64,000 nt of DNA from Streptomyces chryseus. GTDB lineage: Bacteria > Actinomycetota > Actinomycetes > Streptomycetales > Streptomycetaceae. How positions within the stretch are numbered: position 1 is the stretch's first letter; each line of letters begins with the position of its first letter. The notes beneath the pieces are model-generated. The model was not told the origin of the DNA. It saw only the letters and a list, made by a program, of their open reading frames with translations, and did no database searches. The stretch covers positions 186,001 to 250,000 of the forward strand of contig NZ_BMVO01000001.1 in the NCBI RefSeq assembly GCF_014650755.1, written 5' to 3'. Below are positions 13,797 through 21,529 of this stretch, in pieces. The position numbers and the translations under genes were made by a program.

Positions 13797-15743
13797 CTAT
13801 CGGGCGGCCGCGATGCGCTCGGCGGTGCGCTGCGCGCGGGCCCCGGTGCGCCAGGCCCGGTATTCGGCGCTGGGCCCGTCGGCCGCCGCCCACGCGGCGT
13901 CGGCGTCCTCGGGGGCCGCCTCCTCCGCGCCACCGGTCCAATCGGGCTCGTCCTCATCGGCGGGCATGTCGTCATGTGCAGGGTGGAGAGGGGCGGGCAC
14001 GGCGGCTCGGCCGGCCGCAGCGGCCGCGTCCAGTTCGGCGAACTCCGCGGCCAGTTCCTCCCGGAGCCGTGCGGTCTCGGCCTCGTCGGCAGCCTTCGCG
14101 GCGGCGTGGGCGGCTGCCTTCGCGGCGGCCTCGTCCCGGCGGGCGTTCTCCTCCAGGGCCGGGCCGTGGGCCGCTTCCCGCTGCGCGGTGAGGGCCTCCT
14201 GCTTCCGCTCCTCGGCGGCGAGGAGGGCGGCCTCCGCCTCGGCGGTCAGCGCCCGCTCCCGGGCCAGGTAGCCGCACAGTGCGCACTTCTGACGGGTGTC
14301 GAGGTGCACGCCGCGCTCGCACTGCGGGAGGTCACACGCCTGCTCGATCAGCAACTCCCGGAGGAACCCGACCGGCTTGAGGATGCGGGAACAGTCCTCC
14401 CGGGAGGCCGGGCACCCGGAGGCGGTGCAGCGGGAGCACCCCCGGTAGTCATGGTGCGAGCGGGCCGGGCCCTCGCCGCGGTACCACCCGCCATTGATCC
14501 GGAGTGCGGCGTGCTCCACGCCCCGCGGGTACGTGAAGAACGCGTGCTCCCGTACCTCCGCGCCGCGGTGCCCGAGGAACTCCCTCACGGCCTTTCGGAG
14601 CGTCTGGATCCGGGCCGCCGGGGAGGTCAGCACCCCGAGGGAGTCGAGCAGGGCGTACACCTCCGCCTCGCCCTCCACCGGGCGCAGTTCACTGATCGGC
14701 TGCGCCCTCCGCGGGGCCCGCTTCCTGGGAGCGGCCGCCGGGGCCTGCGGGCCGGGCTGGTCGGAATTCTGACCAGCGGCCGGGGCGGTCTGCTGACGGC
14801 CGTCAGCCTGCACCCCGTCCCCACCTCCCGCCGTTGCCAGCGTCTTTCCCTCGGCCCCCGCGGCGGGCTCGGCCGGCGACGGCGCGGAGGACTCCCCATC
14901 CGCTGCCGGTCCCGCTCCGCCGACCTCCGGGTGCTGCTGGGTGGGGAGATCGTGGTCAGACGCGGCGGAGCCGCCCGGGCCGGGCTGGATTTCAGGCGCC
15001 GCGCCTTCGCACGCGCCCGCACGTGTAAAACCCCCCGCACTTTGGCCTACGGCCGTCACCCCCGCGTCTTTCCCTTCACAACTGAGGATTGGATCTGTGG
15101 GTTCAAGGGGTGTCACCGGCGACACCGGGGAGGGTGTCATGGGTGACACCGGAGGGGGTGTCATGGATGACACCCCATAGTGACCTGCGGTTTTCCCCTT
15201 GGGAGGCTGCGGGGCAGCCTTCGCGCGGGCCGCCGCTGACGCCGTACGCCCCTTGGAGCGGCGCCGCTCCTGAACCGCGGCGGCCTCCCGGAGCGCCTCC
15301 GCCGCCGCCTCCGCGGACGCGGCCAGCAGCTCCGCTGACCCGGACAGCGCGACCGCGGCGGCGGAGCCCTCCCGGAACTCGCCCTCCTGCGGCTGCTGTG
15401 CCCAGAGCAGGGCCCGCTTCTGCTTCGGGGTGACGATCTCCGGGAACGGCTCCCCGGTCCCGGCGTATTCGTCCCACGGCCCGTGCAGGAAGAACCGGTT
15501 GGACGTCTGGGAGCCGTCTTCACGGAACGCCTCCTTCGTGGAGATCAGCCGCAGCGTCTCCAGGTAGGCCAGCGCCCGCTGAATCGTCCGCTCCGACTTC
15601 TCCGCTTCCGCGGCGATCAGCGGCACGGACGGGAAGCAGGAGAACCGTTCGTCGGCGCGGTCCGCGAGGCGCCCCAGGACGAACTTCGCGGTGATGTCAC
15701 CGACCTTGACGCGGGCCGCGTAGGTCAGGGCCTCGACGCTCAT
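13797..15743 (-). CDS. Putative replication initiator: HTH plus zinc-finger protein, 648 aa
   Basis: The N-terminal 90 residues (VEALTYAARVKVGDITAKFV, then FPSVPLIAAEAEKSERTIQR) form a winged-helix domain like those of plasmid and phage replication initiators. The middle is Ala/Pro-rich, with an 8-residue repeat (SPMTPSPV type, about 190-212) encoded by three 24-bp DNA repeats. Residues 435-490 hold cysteine clusters (CSRCTASGCPASREDC and CALCGY), probably zinc fingers, followed by a long Ala/Glu helix. The ATG at 15743 overlaps the upstream stop (TGATG). No RepSA, RepAM or primase-polymerase gene is visible in this part of the element, so this is the best candidate initiator. The function is inferred from fold, length and the internal repeats. 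Confidence 0.62.
   Translation of the reverse strand: MSVEALTYAARVKVGDITAKFVLGRLADRADERFSCFPSVPLIAAEAEKSERTIQRALAYLETLRLISTKEAFREDGSQTSNRFFLHGPWDEYAGTGEPFPEIVTPKQKRALLWAQQPQEGEFREGSAAAVALSGSAELLAASAEAAAEALREAAAVQERRRSKGRTASAAARAKAAPQPPKGKTAGHYGVSSMTPPPVSPMTPSPVSPVTPLEPTDPILSCEGKDAGVTAVGQSAGGFTRAGACEGAAPEIQPGPGGSAASDHDLPTQQHPEVGGAGPAADGESSAPSPAEPAAGAEGKTLATAGGGDGVQADGRQQTAPAAGQNSDQPGPQAPAAAPRKRAPRRAQPISELRPVEGEAEVYALLDSLGVLTSPAARIQTLRKAVREFLGHRGAEVREHAFFTYPRGVEHAALRINGGWYRGEGPARSHHDYRGCSRCTASGCPASREDCSRILKPVGFLRELLIEQACDLPQCERGVHLDTRQKCALCGYLARERALTAEAEAALLAAEERKQEALTAQREAAHGPALEENARRDEAAAKAAAHAAAKAADEAETARLREELAAEFAELDAAAAAGRAAVPAPLHPAHDDMPADEDEPDWTGGAEEAAPEDADAAWAAADGPSAEYRAWRTGARAQRTAERIAAAR
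15109..15174. repeat. Three 24-bp tandem repeats with 18-bp palindromes (candidate iterons/origin)
   Basis: Units start at 15109, 15133 and 15157, exactly 24 bp apart. Each begins with an 18-bp near-palindrome: GGTGTCACCGGCGACACC, GGTGTCATGGGTGACACC and GGTGTCATGGATGACACC, followed by a G-rich spacer. They lie inside the putative initiator gene. An origin within the initiator gene is known for pSAM2 (repSA). Confidence 0.6.
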
Positions 15744-15937
15744 CAGGCACCCCCGGCGACCAGGAGGCCGGCGTACGCGGCTGCGGGACGGGGGGCGGGC
15801 AGGGACGGCATCATGGCCTCCGCGGTGAGGCCGCCCGGCGTGCTCGCGGCACAGTGCCGGGCGGTGTGCGTCCCGGCGGCCCAGAACCAGCCCGGGTAGT
15901 TGGCGCGGGCTTCGGGGCCCGCTAGGGTGTGGCGCAT
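15743..15937 (-). CDS. Small hypothetical protein, 64 aa, coupled to replication gene
   Basis: This short protein begins MRHTLAGPEARANYPGWFWA and contains GTHTARHCAAS; the PGWFWAAG core is distinctive but I cannot assign a family. The ATG at 15937 follows AGGAGC by eight nt. Its stop shares one base with the start of the 648-aa gene (TGATG at 15741-15745), so it may serve as a leader cistron controlling initiator synthesis. Confidence 0.6.
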   Translation of the reverse strand: MRHTLAGPEARANYPGWFWAAGTHTARHCAASTPGGLTAEAMMPSLPAPRPAAAYAGLLVAGGA

Positions 15938-15965
15938 CGAAGGCGCTCCTGTGGGGTGCTGAGAG

Positions 15966-15997
15966 AGGCCCGGTGACTTTGGTAGGGAGCCGGGCCT
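15966..15997 (-). terminator. Hairpin between excisionase operon and replication gene
   Basis: AGGCCCGG (15966-15973) pairs with CCGGGCCT (15990-15997), downstream of the minus-strand excisionase-linked gene. Confidence 0.45.
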
Positions 15998-16016
15998 TTC
16001 GCATGTCTGAGTGCGG

Positions 16017-16208
16017 TTAGGCGGCATCGGTGTCCGCCTCGGGAACCGCGCGCTGCGCGATCCTGGCCAGGGCGGGCCGGAAGATGGCGCGCAGCTCGGC
16101 GATCTCTGCTCCGGTGAGCGGGGGCCGGGACGCGACGAACTCGGCGATGAACGCTTCGTCGTCCTGTCCTGCGGCCGGTGTGCACCAGCCGTCCGGGTCG
16201 ACGTTCAC
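16017..16208 (-). CDS. Small hypothetical protein, 63 aa, coupled to excisionase gene
   Basis: The protein begins VNVDPDGWCTPAAGQDDEAF and continues as an acidic helix-turn-helix-like segment (LTGAEIAELRAIFRPALARI). Its GTG overlaps the TGA of the excisionase gene in a GTGA (16205-16208), so it is translated together with that gene. Function unknown; a partner of the excisionase is possible. Confidence 0.62.
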   Translation of the reverse strand: MNVDPDGWCTPAAGQDDEAFIAEFVASRPPLTGAEIAELRAIFRPALARIAQRAVPEADTDAA

Positions 16209-16414
16209 GCGGCGGCCGCCCCGCTGATCAAGGCCTCGACGTCCGCGCGCCGGTACCAGATGCGGCCGGTCGGGAGCTTGACGTACGGCAGGCCGATCCC
16301 GAGGTTGCGGTTGTTCGCGAGCGTCTGGAGGGCGTAGTGGGTCACCGCCGACACCTGGCGGGGCGTCATCCACTCGCCGGACCGGAGCGCCTCAGGCGTG
16401 GGGAGCTGCGACAT
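16205..16414 (-). CDS. xis: Excisionase-like HTH protein (MerR/AlpA type)
   Basis: The 69-aa protein has a winged-helix fold of the excisionase class: MTPRQVSAVTHYALQTLANN gives the HTH, and LPYVKLPTGRIWYRRADVEA gives the wing and second helix. Such proteins direct the integrase toward excision. The ATG at 16414 follows AGGAG by eight nt; the longer frame from 16441 lacks a ribosome site. It is divergent from the XRE repressor gene, and its promoter (16485-16513) overlaps the operator half-sites. Confidence 0.75.
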   Translation of the reverse strand: MSQLPTPEALRSGEWMTPRQVSAVTHYALQTLANNRNLGIGLPYVKLPTGRIWYRRADVEALISGAAAA

Positions 16415-16460
16415 TTCCGAGACTCCTGTCGACGTAATCAAGACAACTCACTCGGTAGGA

Positions 16461-16558
16461 CCGGTAAGTGTCGTAACGACGGCGACACTACCGGCGATCT
16501 TGATGCGTCGCAACAACACACGCACGCGTCTCGGAAATCTCGACAGCTAGTGTCGCGG
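16461..16558. promoter_or_regulatory. Divergent xis/repressor promoters with GTGTCG operator half-sites
   Basis: The minus-strand promoter has TTGCGA (16508-16513), a 17-nt spacer and TAGTGT (16485-16490). On the plus strand TAGTGT at 16548-16553 lies seven nt before the repressor ATG. Half-sites CCGGTAAGTGTCG (16461-16473) and CGACACTACCGG (16483-16494) face each other, and a third TAGTGTCGCGG is at 16548-16558. Each -10 box overlaps one, a compact switch for the XRE repressor. Confidence 0.6.
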
Positions 16559-16560
16559 TT

Positions 16561-17151
16561 ATGGCGACAGGACCCATGGACCTCGGCCCGACCTCCCGGG
16601 CCGTCGCGGACAATCTCCGCAGGCTGCGCGAGGCGCGGGGGCTCAGCCTCCGCGCGCTCTCAGCTGACCTCAAACGGCGCGGGCACAGCCTCAGCGCCGA
16701 CGCCCTCAACAAGATCGAGAACGGTCGGACCCTGGAGGCCGGCGCCGAGCCGCCGAAGAACGTCCGCCGTATCGACGTCGATGACCTGACCGCCCTCGCC
16801 GCGGCACTCGGCGTGAACCCGAACGCCCTGCTGCTCCCCCACCAGGGATCAGGCAGCATCAGCCTGACCGGCGCGGGCACGGTCGACGCGACGTTCGTGT
16901 GGGCGTGGGCCGAGGGCCGGCGCCCACTCACCGTCCCCGAGGGCGACGACGGGACTGCGAACGCCGACTTCCAGCGCTACGCCCGGCCCCTCGGCATCCG
17001 GAGCTACAGCCGGTCACTGGCCAGCCGTGAAGCGCACTTCGAGGACTCCGGAGGCCGCGGCTACTACAAGCGCGGCCCGGACGGGACACTGGTCGAGGCC
17101 AGCACCGGTGAGCCGGTCGAGTTCGACCAGCACGGCAACCACGACGACTGA
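16561..17151 (+). CDS. XRE family repressor-like regulator
   Basis: The 196-aa protein has an N-terminal HTH (about residues 15-95; VADNLRRLREARGLSLRALS followed by DALNKIENGR) of the Cro/C1 type, then a C-terminal part of unknown fold. It is divergent from xis and faces the integrase, and it likely controls the choice between integrated and excised states. No ribosome site precedes the ATG at 16561, and a TAGTGT -10 box sits seven nt upstream, so the mRNA may be leaderless; an ATG at 16576 is the alternative. Confidence 0.8.
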   Translation: MATGPMDLGPTSRAVADNLRRLREARGLSLRALSADLKRRGHSLSADALNKIENGRTLEAGAEPPKNVRRIDVDDLTALAAALGVNPNALLLPHQGSGSISLTGAGTVDATFVWAWAEGRRPLTVPEGDDGTANADFQRYARPLGIRSYSRSLASREAHFEDSGGRGYYKRGPDGTLVEASTGEPVEFDQHGNHDD

Positions 17152-17186
17152 GCAGCCCGAACGCCCTCCGCGCACCCGGAACGGCA

Positions 17187-17218
17187 ACGTGGCCCCCGGG
17201 ACACCCCGGGGGCCACGT
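17187..17218. terminator. Bidirectional terminator
   Basis: A perfect 14-bp stem (ACGTGGCCCCCGGG, 17187-17200 with 17205-17218) with an ACAC loop lies between the convergent XRE and integrase genes. Confidence 0.75.
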
Positions 17219-17234
17219 CCGTACCGCGCCCGGC

Positions 17235-18749
17235 TCAGGCGCCCACGCCCGCCCACTGGAGGCCGATGGTGGTCTTATCGAATCCCGGGCCGCGTCGCGC
17301 CACCGGGTACACCTTCAACCGCAGCCCCAGGCCGTCCAGGACGCGCCGCTTCTGCGGCACCAGGAGCGCGTTCCACGCTTCCCCGGATCCTGGCCCCACG
17401 AGGCCCTTGAACGCGTCGAGGTCGAAGGCTGGCCGCAACCTGCGCGCCTCGTTCTGCGCGTCCGTGATCTGCTTCGCCAGCTTGGCCGTGATGCGCCGCA
17501 GCTGCTCCCGGGTGATGATCCCGTCCGCGTAGTCGTCTGCGGCTGCCTCCTGGCGTGCCTTCAGACCCTCCGCCCGCTCCAGAGCTGCCAGGGCCGCCGA
17601 GTCGTCACCGCGGAACACGTCGGCTGCCGCAGGCTTTGACAGCAGCTTCACCACCACCGTGCCGACGTACTTGTCGAGGGCTTCCTCGTTCCGGCCGACA
17701 CAACCGCTCGCGTCGCAGACGTACGTCGGCTGCTTCCGGCCCCGCGTCGCGTTCCCCTTCAACGCGACCCGGAGCACCGACCCGCACGGCCCGCACGTCG
17801 CGACCTCGCCCCAAGTCAGCAGGTGCTTCCGCGCCCCCGGCAGCTCCCGCACGACGGCCCGCTCCGCGAACAGGTTCCGCAGCTGCGCGTACTGCTCGTC
17901 CGTGATGAGCGCCGGCCACGCCGCCTTGTACTCCACGCCCTGGTGGACGCGGAGCCCCACGTTCGCCGGGCGCAGCGCGAGCTTCTTGACGCTGGTCTTG
18001 TTCCATAGCGACCCGTCCGCGTTCTGCCCTACCGCCCGCCGCTTGAGCCGCATCCCCGCACCGGGCGCCGGCACCGCGCGCTCGTTCAGGTCGGCTGTGA
18101 TGCTGATGAGGCTGGCTCCGGACAGCAGGCGGGTGACGACGTCGCGGACGACGGCGGCCTGTTCGGGGTCCTCTACGTCGTGGAACCCGTCGACCTGGCC
18201 GCGGGCGTCGTATTCGTACTGACGCCTCCACCCGTACGCCACGGGCCCGTTCGCCCGGCCCTCCTGGGCGCGCTCCAGGGCCGCGCGGGCCACCCGCTCG
18301 CTCTTCACCTCAGACTCGGCGGTGTCGGACTCGCCGAGGTTCGCGAGCTGCGACCGGTCCGACGCCTTCGCCATGTTGAACAGGCCGCCCGACTCGAACG
18401 CCACCCAGCACTTCGCGTGACGCAGGTCCTCGATGGCCTGTGCGCGCTCGACACGGCGCCGCCAGACTCGTGACGGGTGGTATCCGACCACGATGACGCG
18501 GACCCCCGGCTCCCGGGCGGCCTCGATGGCGTCGGCCATCAGCCGGTCGTACTCGGGGCGTTCCTCACCCGAATGGGCGGAGACGTCGTTCTCGACGTAC
18601 TCACCGCCGATCTCCCAGTCGTTGTCCTTGGAGAACGTCCGCAGGTCGTTCATCTGCCGATTGACGCCCCGTCGACGGTCGCGTGGGTCCTCGGAGATCC
18701 GGGCGTACAGGAAGGCGACGGTACGGCGCGGGAGGGTCAGAGTGTTCAC
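17235..18749 (-). CDS. int: Large serine recombinase (integrase)
   Basis: The 504-aa protein has the resolvase catalytic domain (residues 10-150; FLYARISEDPRD with catalytic Ser19, and RPEYDRLMADA), the recombinase domain (about 190-290), a zinc-ribbon region (CGPCGSVLRV to CDASGC, about 345-390) and a C-terminal coiled coil (about 410-450). It would carry out attP x attB integration. The GTG at 18749 was chosen because translation from it places YARIS at the usual distance from the N-terminus. No Shine-Dalgarno is visible. The start is about 15 bp from the junction with chromosomal DNA, as expected when attP lies next to int. Confidence 0.92.
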   Translation of the reverse strand: MNTLTLPRRTVAFLYARISEDPRDRRRGVNRQMNDLRTFSKDNDWEIGGEYVENDVSAHSGEERPEYDRLMADAIEAAREPGVRVIVVGYHPSRVWRRRVERAQAIEDLRHAKCWVAFESGGLFNMAKASDRSQLANLGESDTAESEVKSERVARAALERAQEGRANGPVAYGWRRQYEYDARGQVDGFHDVEDPEQAAVVRDVVTRLLSGASLISITADLNERAVPAPGAGMRLKRRAVGQNADGSLWNKTSVKKLALRPANVGLRVHQGVEYKAAWPALITDEQYAQLRNLFAERAVVRELPGARKHLLTWGEVATCGPCGSVLRVALKGNATRGRKQPTYVCDASGCVGRNEEALDKYVGTVVVKLLSKPAAADVFRGDDSAALAALERAEGLKARQEAAADDYADGIITREQLRRITAKLAKQITDAQNEARRLRPAFDLDAFKGLVGPGSGEAWNALLVPQKRRVLDGLGLRLKVYPVARRGPGFDKTTIGLQWAGVGA

Positions 18750-18775
18750 AGGAGAGGACCCTAGGGCTTCCCGGG
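18750..18775. other. Probable attR junction (exact core unknown)
   Basis: An in-frame TAG at 18762-18764 precedes the first codons that match an MBL-fold hydrolase (Gly-Phe-Pro-Gly-Gly-Val from 18765). The crossover must lie within a few bases of here. The other junction is outside the window, so the core dinucleotide cannot be read. Confidence 0.6.
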
Positions 18776-18953
18776 CGGCGTGGGCAACACGTGGAAGGAT
18801 CCCGAGGCGTTCGCGAGCCTCATCCGTGACGTCGAGGAGAAGCTCTTCGGCGCGCTCCCCGACGAGACCTGGGTCTACCCCGGACACGGCGACGACACCA
18901 CGCTCGGGAACGAGCGCCCGCACCTGCCGGAGTGGCGCGAGCGCGGCTGGTAG
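18765..18953 (+). pseudogene. 3' fragment of an MBL-fold metallo-hydrolase gene
   Basis: These 62 codons and a TAG encode the C-terminus of an MBL-fold (glyoxalase II-like) hydrolase. They include FPGGVGNTWKDPEAFASLI, WVYPGHGDDTTLGNERPHL and the terminal RERGW, with the metal-binding His of the PGHGD motif. No start codon or promoter is attached. The N-terminal part should lie beyond the left end of the element, outside the window. It reads as a gene split by integration and would be restored on excision. Confidence 0.8.
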
Positions 18954-19064
18954 GAGCGCCGTACCGCGTGCTTCCTCGCTCTGAGGAGTGACGTGGCGCG
19001 CGAGCCGGTACGACTACTTCCGTGCGCTCCACAACCGCGGGCGCGGTCGGGTAGTTGTGGCCGC

Positions 19065-20384
19065 ATGCCCCAGGAACGACCTCCCTCACCTCCCTCCATG
19101 GCCCGCCTCGCCGCCGCGTCGCTCGCCGGAACGGCCATCGAGTTCTACGACTTCTTCGTCTACGGAACGGCCGCCGCGCTCGTTCTCGGACCGCTCTTCT
19201 TCCCGACCTTCTCGCCGCTCGCGGGAACGCTCGCGGCGTTCGGCACCTTCGCTGTTGGTTTCATTTCACGGCCGCTCGGATCTGTCGTCTTCGGGCACAT
19301 CGGAGACCGTTACGGACGCCGTCCTGTCCTGTTCGCGTCCCTGTTGCTCACGGGAATCGCGACCGTCGCCGTCGGCTGCGTACCGACGTACGGATCGATC
19401 GGAGTGGCGGCGCCCGCGCTCCTCCTCGTACTGCGCTTCCTCCAGGGACTCGGGCTCGGCGGCGAGTGGGGCGGCGCGGTCCTGCTGACCGCCGAGCACG
19501 CCCCCGCGCACCGGCGCGGCCTGTGGTCGAGCTTCCCGCAGATCGGCCCGCCGGTGGGCTTCCTCCTCGCCAACGGCATCATGCTCGCCCTCTCGGCCTC
19601 GCTGACCGACGCGCAGTTCGCCTCCTGGGGCTGGCGCGTGCCGTTCTGGGTGGCCGGGCTGCTGGCCGCCGGCGGGCTCCTGCTGCGTACATCACTGGCG
19701 GAGACGCCGCAGTTCAAGCAGCTCAGCGAGACCGGCGAGCGGGCTGGCGTCCCCCTCGTCGAGGTCGCGCGCGACCACTGGCGGCTGGTCCTCCTGACCG
19801 CCGGCGCGCTCGCTGTGGGGTACGCCGTCTTCTACGCCGTGACGACCTGGTCGCTGGCGTACGCGACGGAACAACTGGGCGTCAGCCGTACGGTGATGCT
19901 CGCCTGCATCATGGCGGCCGTGGCGGTGACCGGAGTGGTCACTCCGTTCGCGGCGATGCTGGGCGACCGCTACGGGCGCAGGCCGCTGTGCCTGGCGGGC
20001 TGCGCGGGGGCGGCGCTTTCGATGTTCCCGATGGTCGCCCTGCTGCGGACCGCGGAGCCCCTGCTGATGTTCCTCGGCTTCCTGGGAGCGCTGCTGTCGT
20101 TCATCACCATGTTCGCGGTGATCGCCGCGTATCTCCCGGAGTTGTACGAGCCGAGGGTGCGGTGCACGGGGGCAGCCGTCGGCTACAACCTGGCGGGGGT
20201 CCTCGGCGGCGCGCTGACCCCGGTGGTCGCGACGGCCGTGGCGCACGGCGACGGGCCGCCGTGGGGGGTCGCGGTGTACCTGACCGCCATCGCGCTCCTG
20301 AGCCTGGGCTGCTTCGCGCTGCTGCCGGAGACCAGGCCGGCACCCGCCCGGGTGGTGGAACCGGCCGAACCGGCCGCCGCCTGA
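19065..20384 (+). CDS. MHS-type MFS transporter (metabolite:H+ symporter)
   Basis: The 439-aa protein has about 12 transmembrane segments and the MHS hallmarks: AGTAIEFYDFFVYGTAAAL near the N-terminus, GDRYGRRPVL in loop 2-3, FLQGLGLGGEWGGAVLL in helix 4, and a second GDRYGRRPLC after helix 8. MHS carriers import organic acids, proline or betaine with protons; the substrate here is unknown. The ATG at 19065 was chosen, with a TAGTTG -10-like box seven nt upstream; an ATG at 19098 is the alternative. It follows the hydrolase fragment on the same strand and ends at a terminator shared with terC. Confidence 0.85.
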   Translation: MPQERPPSPPSMARLAAASLAGTAIEFYDFFVYGTAAALVLGPLFFPTFSPLAGTLAAFGTFAVGFISRPLGSVVFGHIGDRYGRRPVLFASLLLTGIATVAVGCVPTYGSIGVAAPALLLVLRFLQGLGLGGEWGGAVLLTAEHAPAHRRGLWSSFPQIGPPVGFLLANGIMLALSASLTDAQFASWGWRVPFWVAGLLAAGGLLLRTSLAETPQFKQLSETGERAGVPLVEVARDHWRLVLLTAGALAVGYAVFYAVTTWSLAYATEQLGVSRTVMLACIMAAVAVTGVVTPFAAMLGDRYGRRPLCLAGCAGAALSMFPMVALLRTAEPLLMFLGFLGALLSFITMFAVIAAYLPELYEPRVRCTGAAVGYNLAGVLGGALTPVVATAVAHGDGPPWGVAVYLTAIALLSLGCFALLPETRPAPARVVEPAEPAAA

Positions 20385-20403
20385 CCCCCCGTGGAACGCG
20401 GAA

Positions 20404-20451
20404 CACCGGCCGGTGCGGGCGGGCTGAGAGCTCCGCTCGCACCGGCCGGTG
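20404..20451. terminator. Bidirectional terminator
   Basis: CACCGGCCGGTGCG (20404-20417) pairs perfectly with 20438-20451, between the convergent transporter and terC genes. Confidence 0.7.
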
Positions 20452-20475
20452 CCGATGTCCGTGCGTCGTGGCCGG

Positions 20476-21498
20476 TCAGGACTCGACGCTCTCCTTGGCG
20501 TCGTCGGACGCGGCCGGCTCGTCCTGCGCGGCGGCCTGCGCGGCCTGGGCGCGCTGCTCGGTCTTCTTGTTGGCGATGAGGCTGGTGATCGTGGTGATGA
20601 TCAGCACGCCGCAGATGACCGTCAGCGAGAAGGGGATGGAGATCTCGGGAACGTGCACCCCGGACTCGTGCAGGGCGTGCAGCACCAGCTTGACGCCGAT
20701 GAAGCCCAGGATGACCGACAGGCCGTAACTCAGGTGGACCAGCTTCTTGAGCAGCCCGCCGATGAGGAAGTACAGCTGCCGCAGACCCATGAGGGCGAAG
20801 GCGTTGGCGGTGAAGACGATGTACGGGTCCTGGGTGAGGCCGAAGATCGCCGGGATCGAGTCCAACGCGAACAGCACATCGGTGGTGCCGATGGCGAGCA
20901 TGACGACCATCAGCGGCGTCAGGACGCGCTTGCCGTTGTTCCGGATGAACAGCTTCGTGCCGTGGTACCGGTCCGCGACGCCGAAGCGGTTCTCGATCGA
21001 CTTGAGGAGACGGTTTTCCTCGAATGCCTCTTCCTCCTCGTCGGCCCGCGCCTCCTGGATGAGCTTCCAGGCGGTGTAGATCAGGAACGCGCCGAAGATG
21101 TAGAAGATCCACGAGAAGTTGGCGATGACCGCGGCGCCGGCCGCGATGAAGATCGCCCGGAGCACCAGGGCTATCAGCACACCGATCAGCAGCACACGCT
21201 GCTGGAGGTGGGACGGCACCGAGAACTTCGCCATGATCAGGACGAAGACGAACAGGTTGTCGACACTGAGCGACTTCTCGGTGATGAAGCCGGCGAAGAA
21301 CTCACCGGACGCCTGCGCGGTGCCGAAGACCAGCAGGCCCACGCCGAAGAGCACGGCCAGCACGATCCAGACGACCGTCCAGATGCCGGCTTCCTTGATC
21401 GACACATCGTGCGGCTTGCGCCCGATGAGGAAGTCGACTGCGATCAGGGCGACCAGACCGAGAATGGTCAGCACCCAAAGGGTCATTGAAACGTCCAC
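20476..21498 (-). CDS. terC: TerC family integral membrane protein
   Basis: The 340-aa protein has about eight to nine transmembrane helices with the conserved TerC acidic motifs (EKSLSVDNLFVFVLIM, about residues 73-88; GTTDVLFALDSIPAIFGLT, about 193-211) and a charged loop (EARADEEEEAFEENRL). TerC proteins export manganese or help metal loading of secreted proteins, and are linked to tellurite resistance. The GTG at 21498 follows GGAGG directly. A yybP-ykoY-like leader lies upstream, and TerD genes follow further upstream on the same strand. Confidence 0.92.
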   Translation of the reverse strand: MDVSMTLWVLTILGLVALIAVDFLIGRKPHDVSIKEAGIWTVVWIVLAVLFGVGLLVFGTAQASGEFFAGFITEKSLSVDNLFVFVLIMAKFSVPSHLQQRVLLIGVLIALVLRAIFIAAGAAVIANFSWIFYIFGAFLIYTAWKLIQEARADEEEEAFEENRLLKSIENRFGVADRYHGTKLFIRNNGKRVLTPLMVVMLAIGTTDVLFALDSIPAIFGLTQDPYIVFTANAFALMGLRQLYFLIGGLLKKLVHLSYGLSVILGFIGVKLVLHALHESGVHVPEISIPFSLTVICGVLIITTITSLIANKKTEQRAQAAQAAAQDEPAASDDAKESVES

Positions 21499-21529
21499 TG
21501 CGCCTCCGGCAGATAGCTACGGCATCTCA

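Larger units (their letters stand above)
1..18764. mobile_element. Integrated conjugative element (AICE-like), right-hand part; left end outside window
   Basis: This stretch combines a large serine integrase, an excisionase-like HTH protein, an XRE repressor, a putative replication protein with iteron-like repeats, a GntR/UTRA regulator, a long operon with a DUF2637/Spd-like protein, and a TraB/FtsK translocase. That set matches Actinobacterial integrative conjugative elements, which move double-stranded DNA with a single FtsK-like pump. No phage structural genes are visible. The right border falls just upstream of a chromosomal gene fragment that begins near 18765. The left border and any genes left of position 95 are not in the window. 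Most AICEs use tyrosine integrases at tRNA genes, so the serine integrase and protein-coding target are less usual. Confidence 0.85.

Noticed and set aside
15109..15174. The 24-bp tandem repeats as a CRISPR array
   Set aside because: There are no variable spacers and no cas genes; the units are contiguous tandem repeats inside a coding region.
1..18764. A prophage
   Set aside because: Serine integrase and XRE repressor fit a phage, but there are no capsid, terminase, portal or tail genes, and the TraB/Spd-type genes fit a conjugative element.
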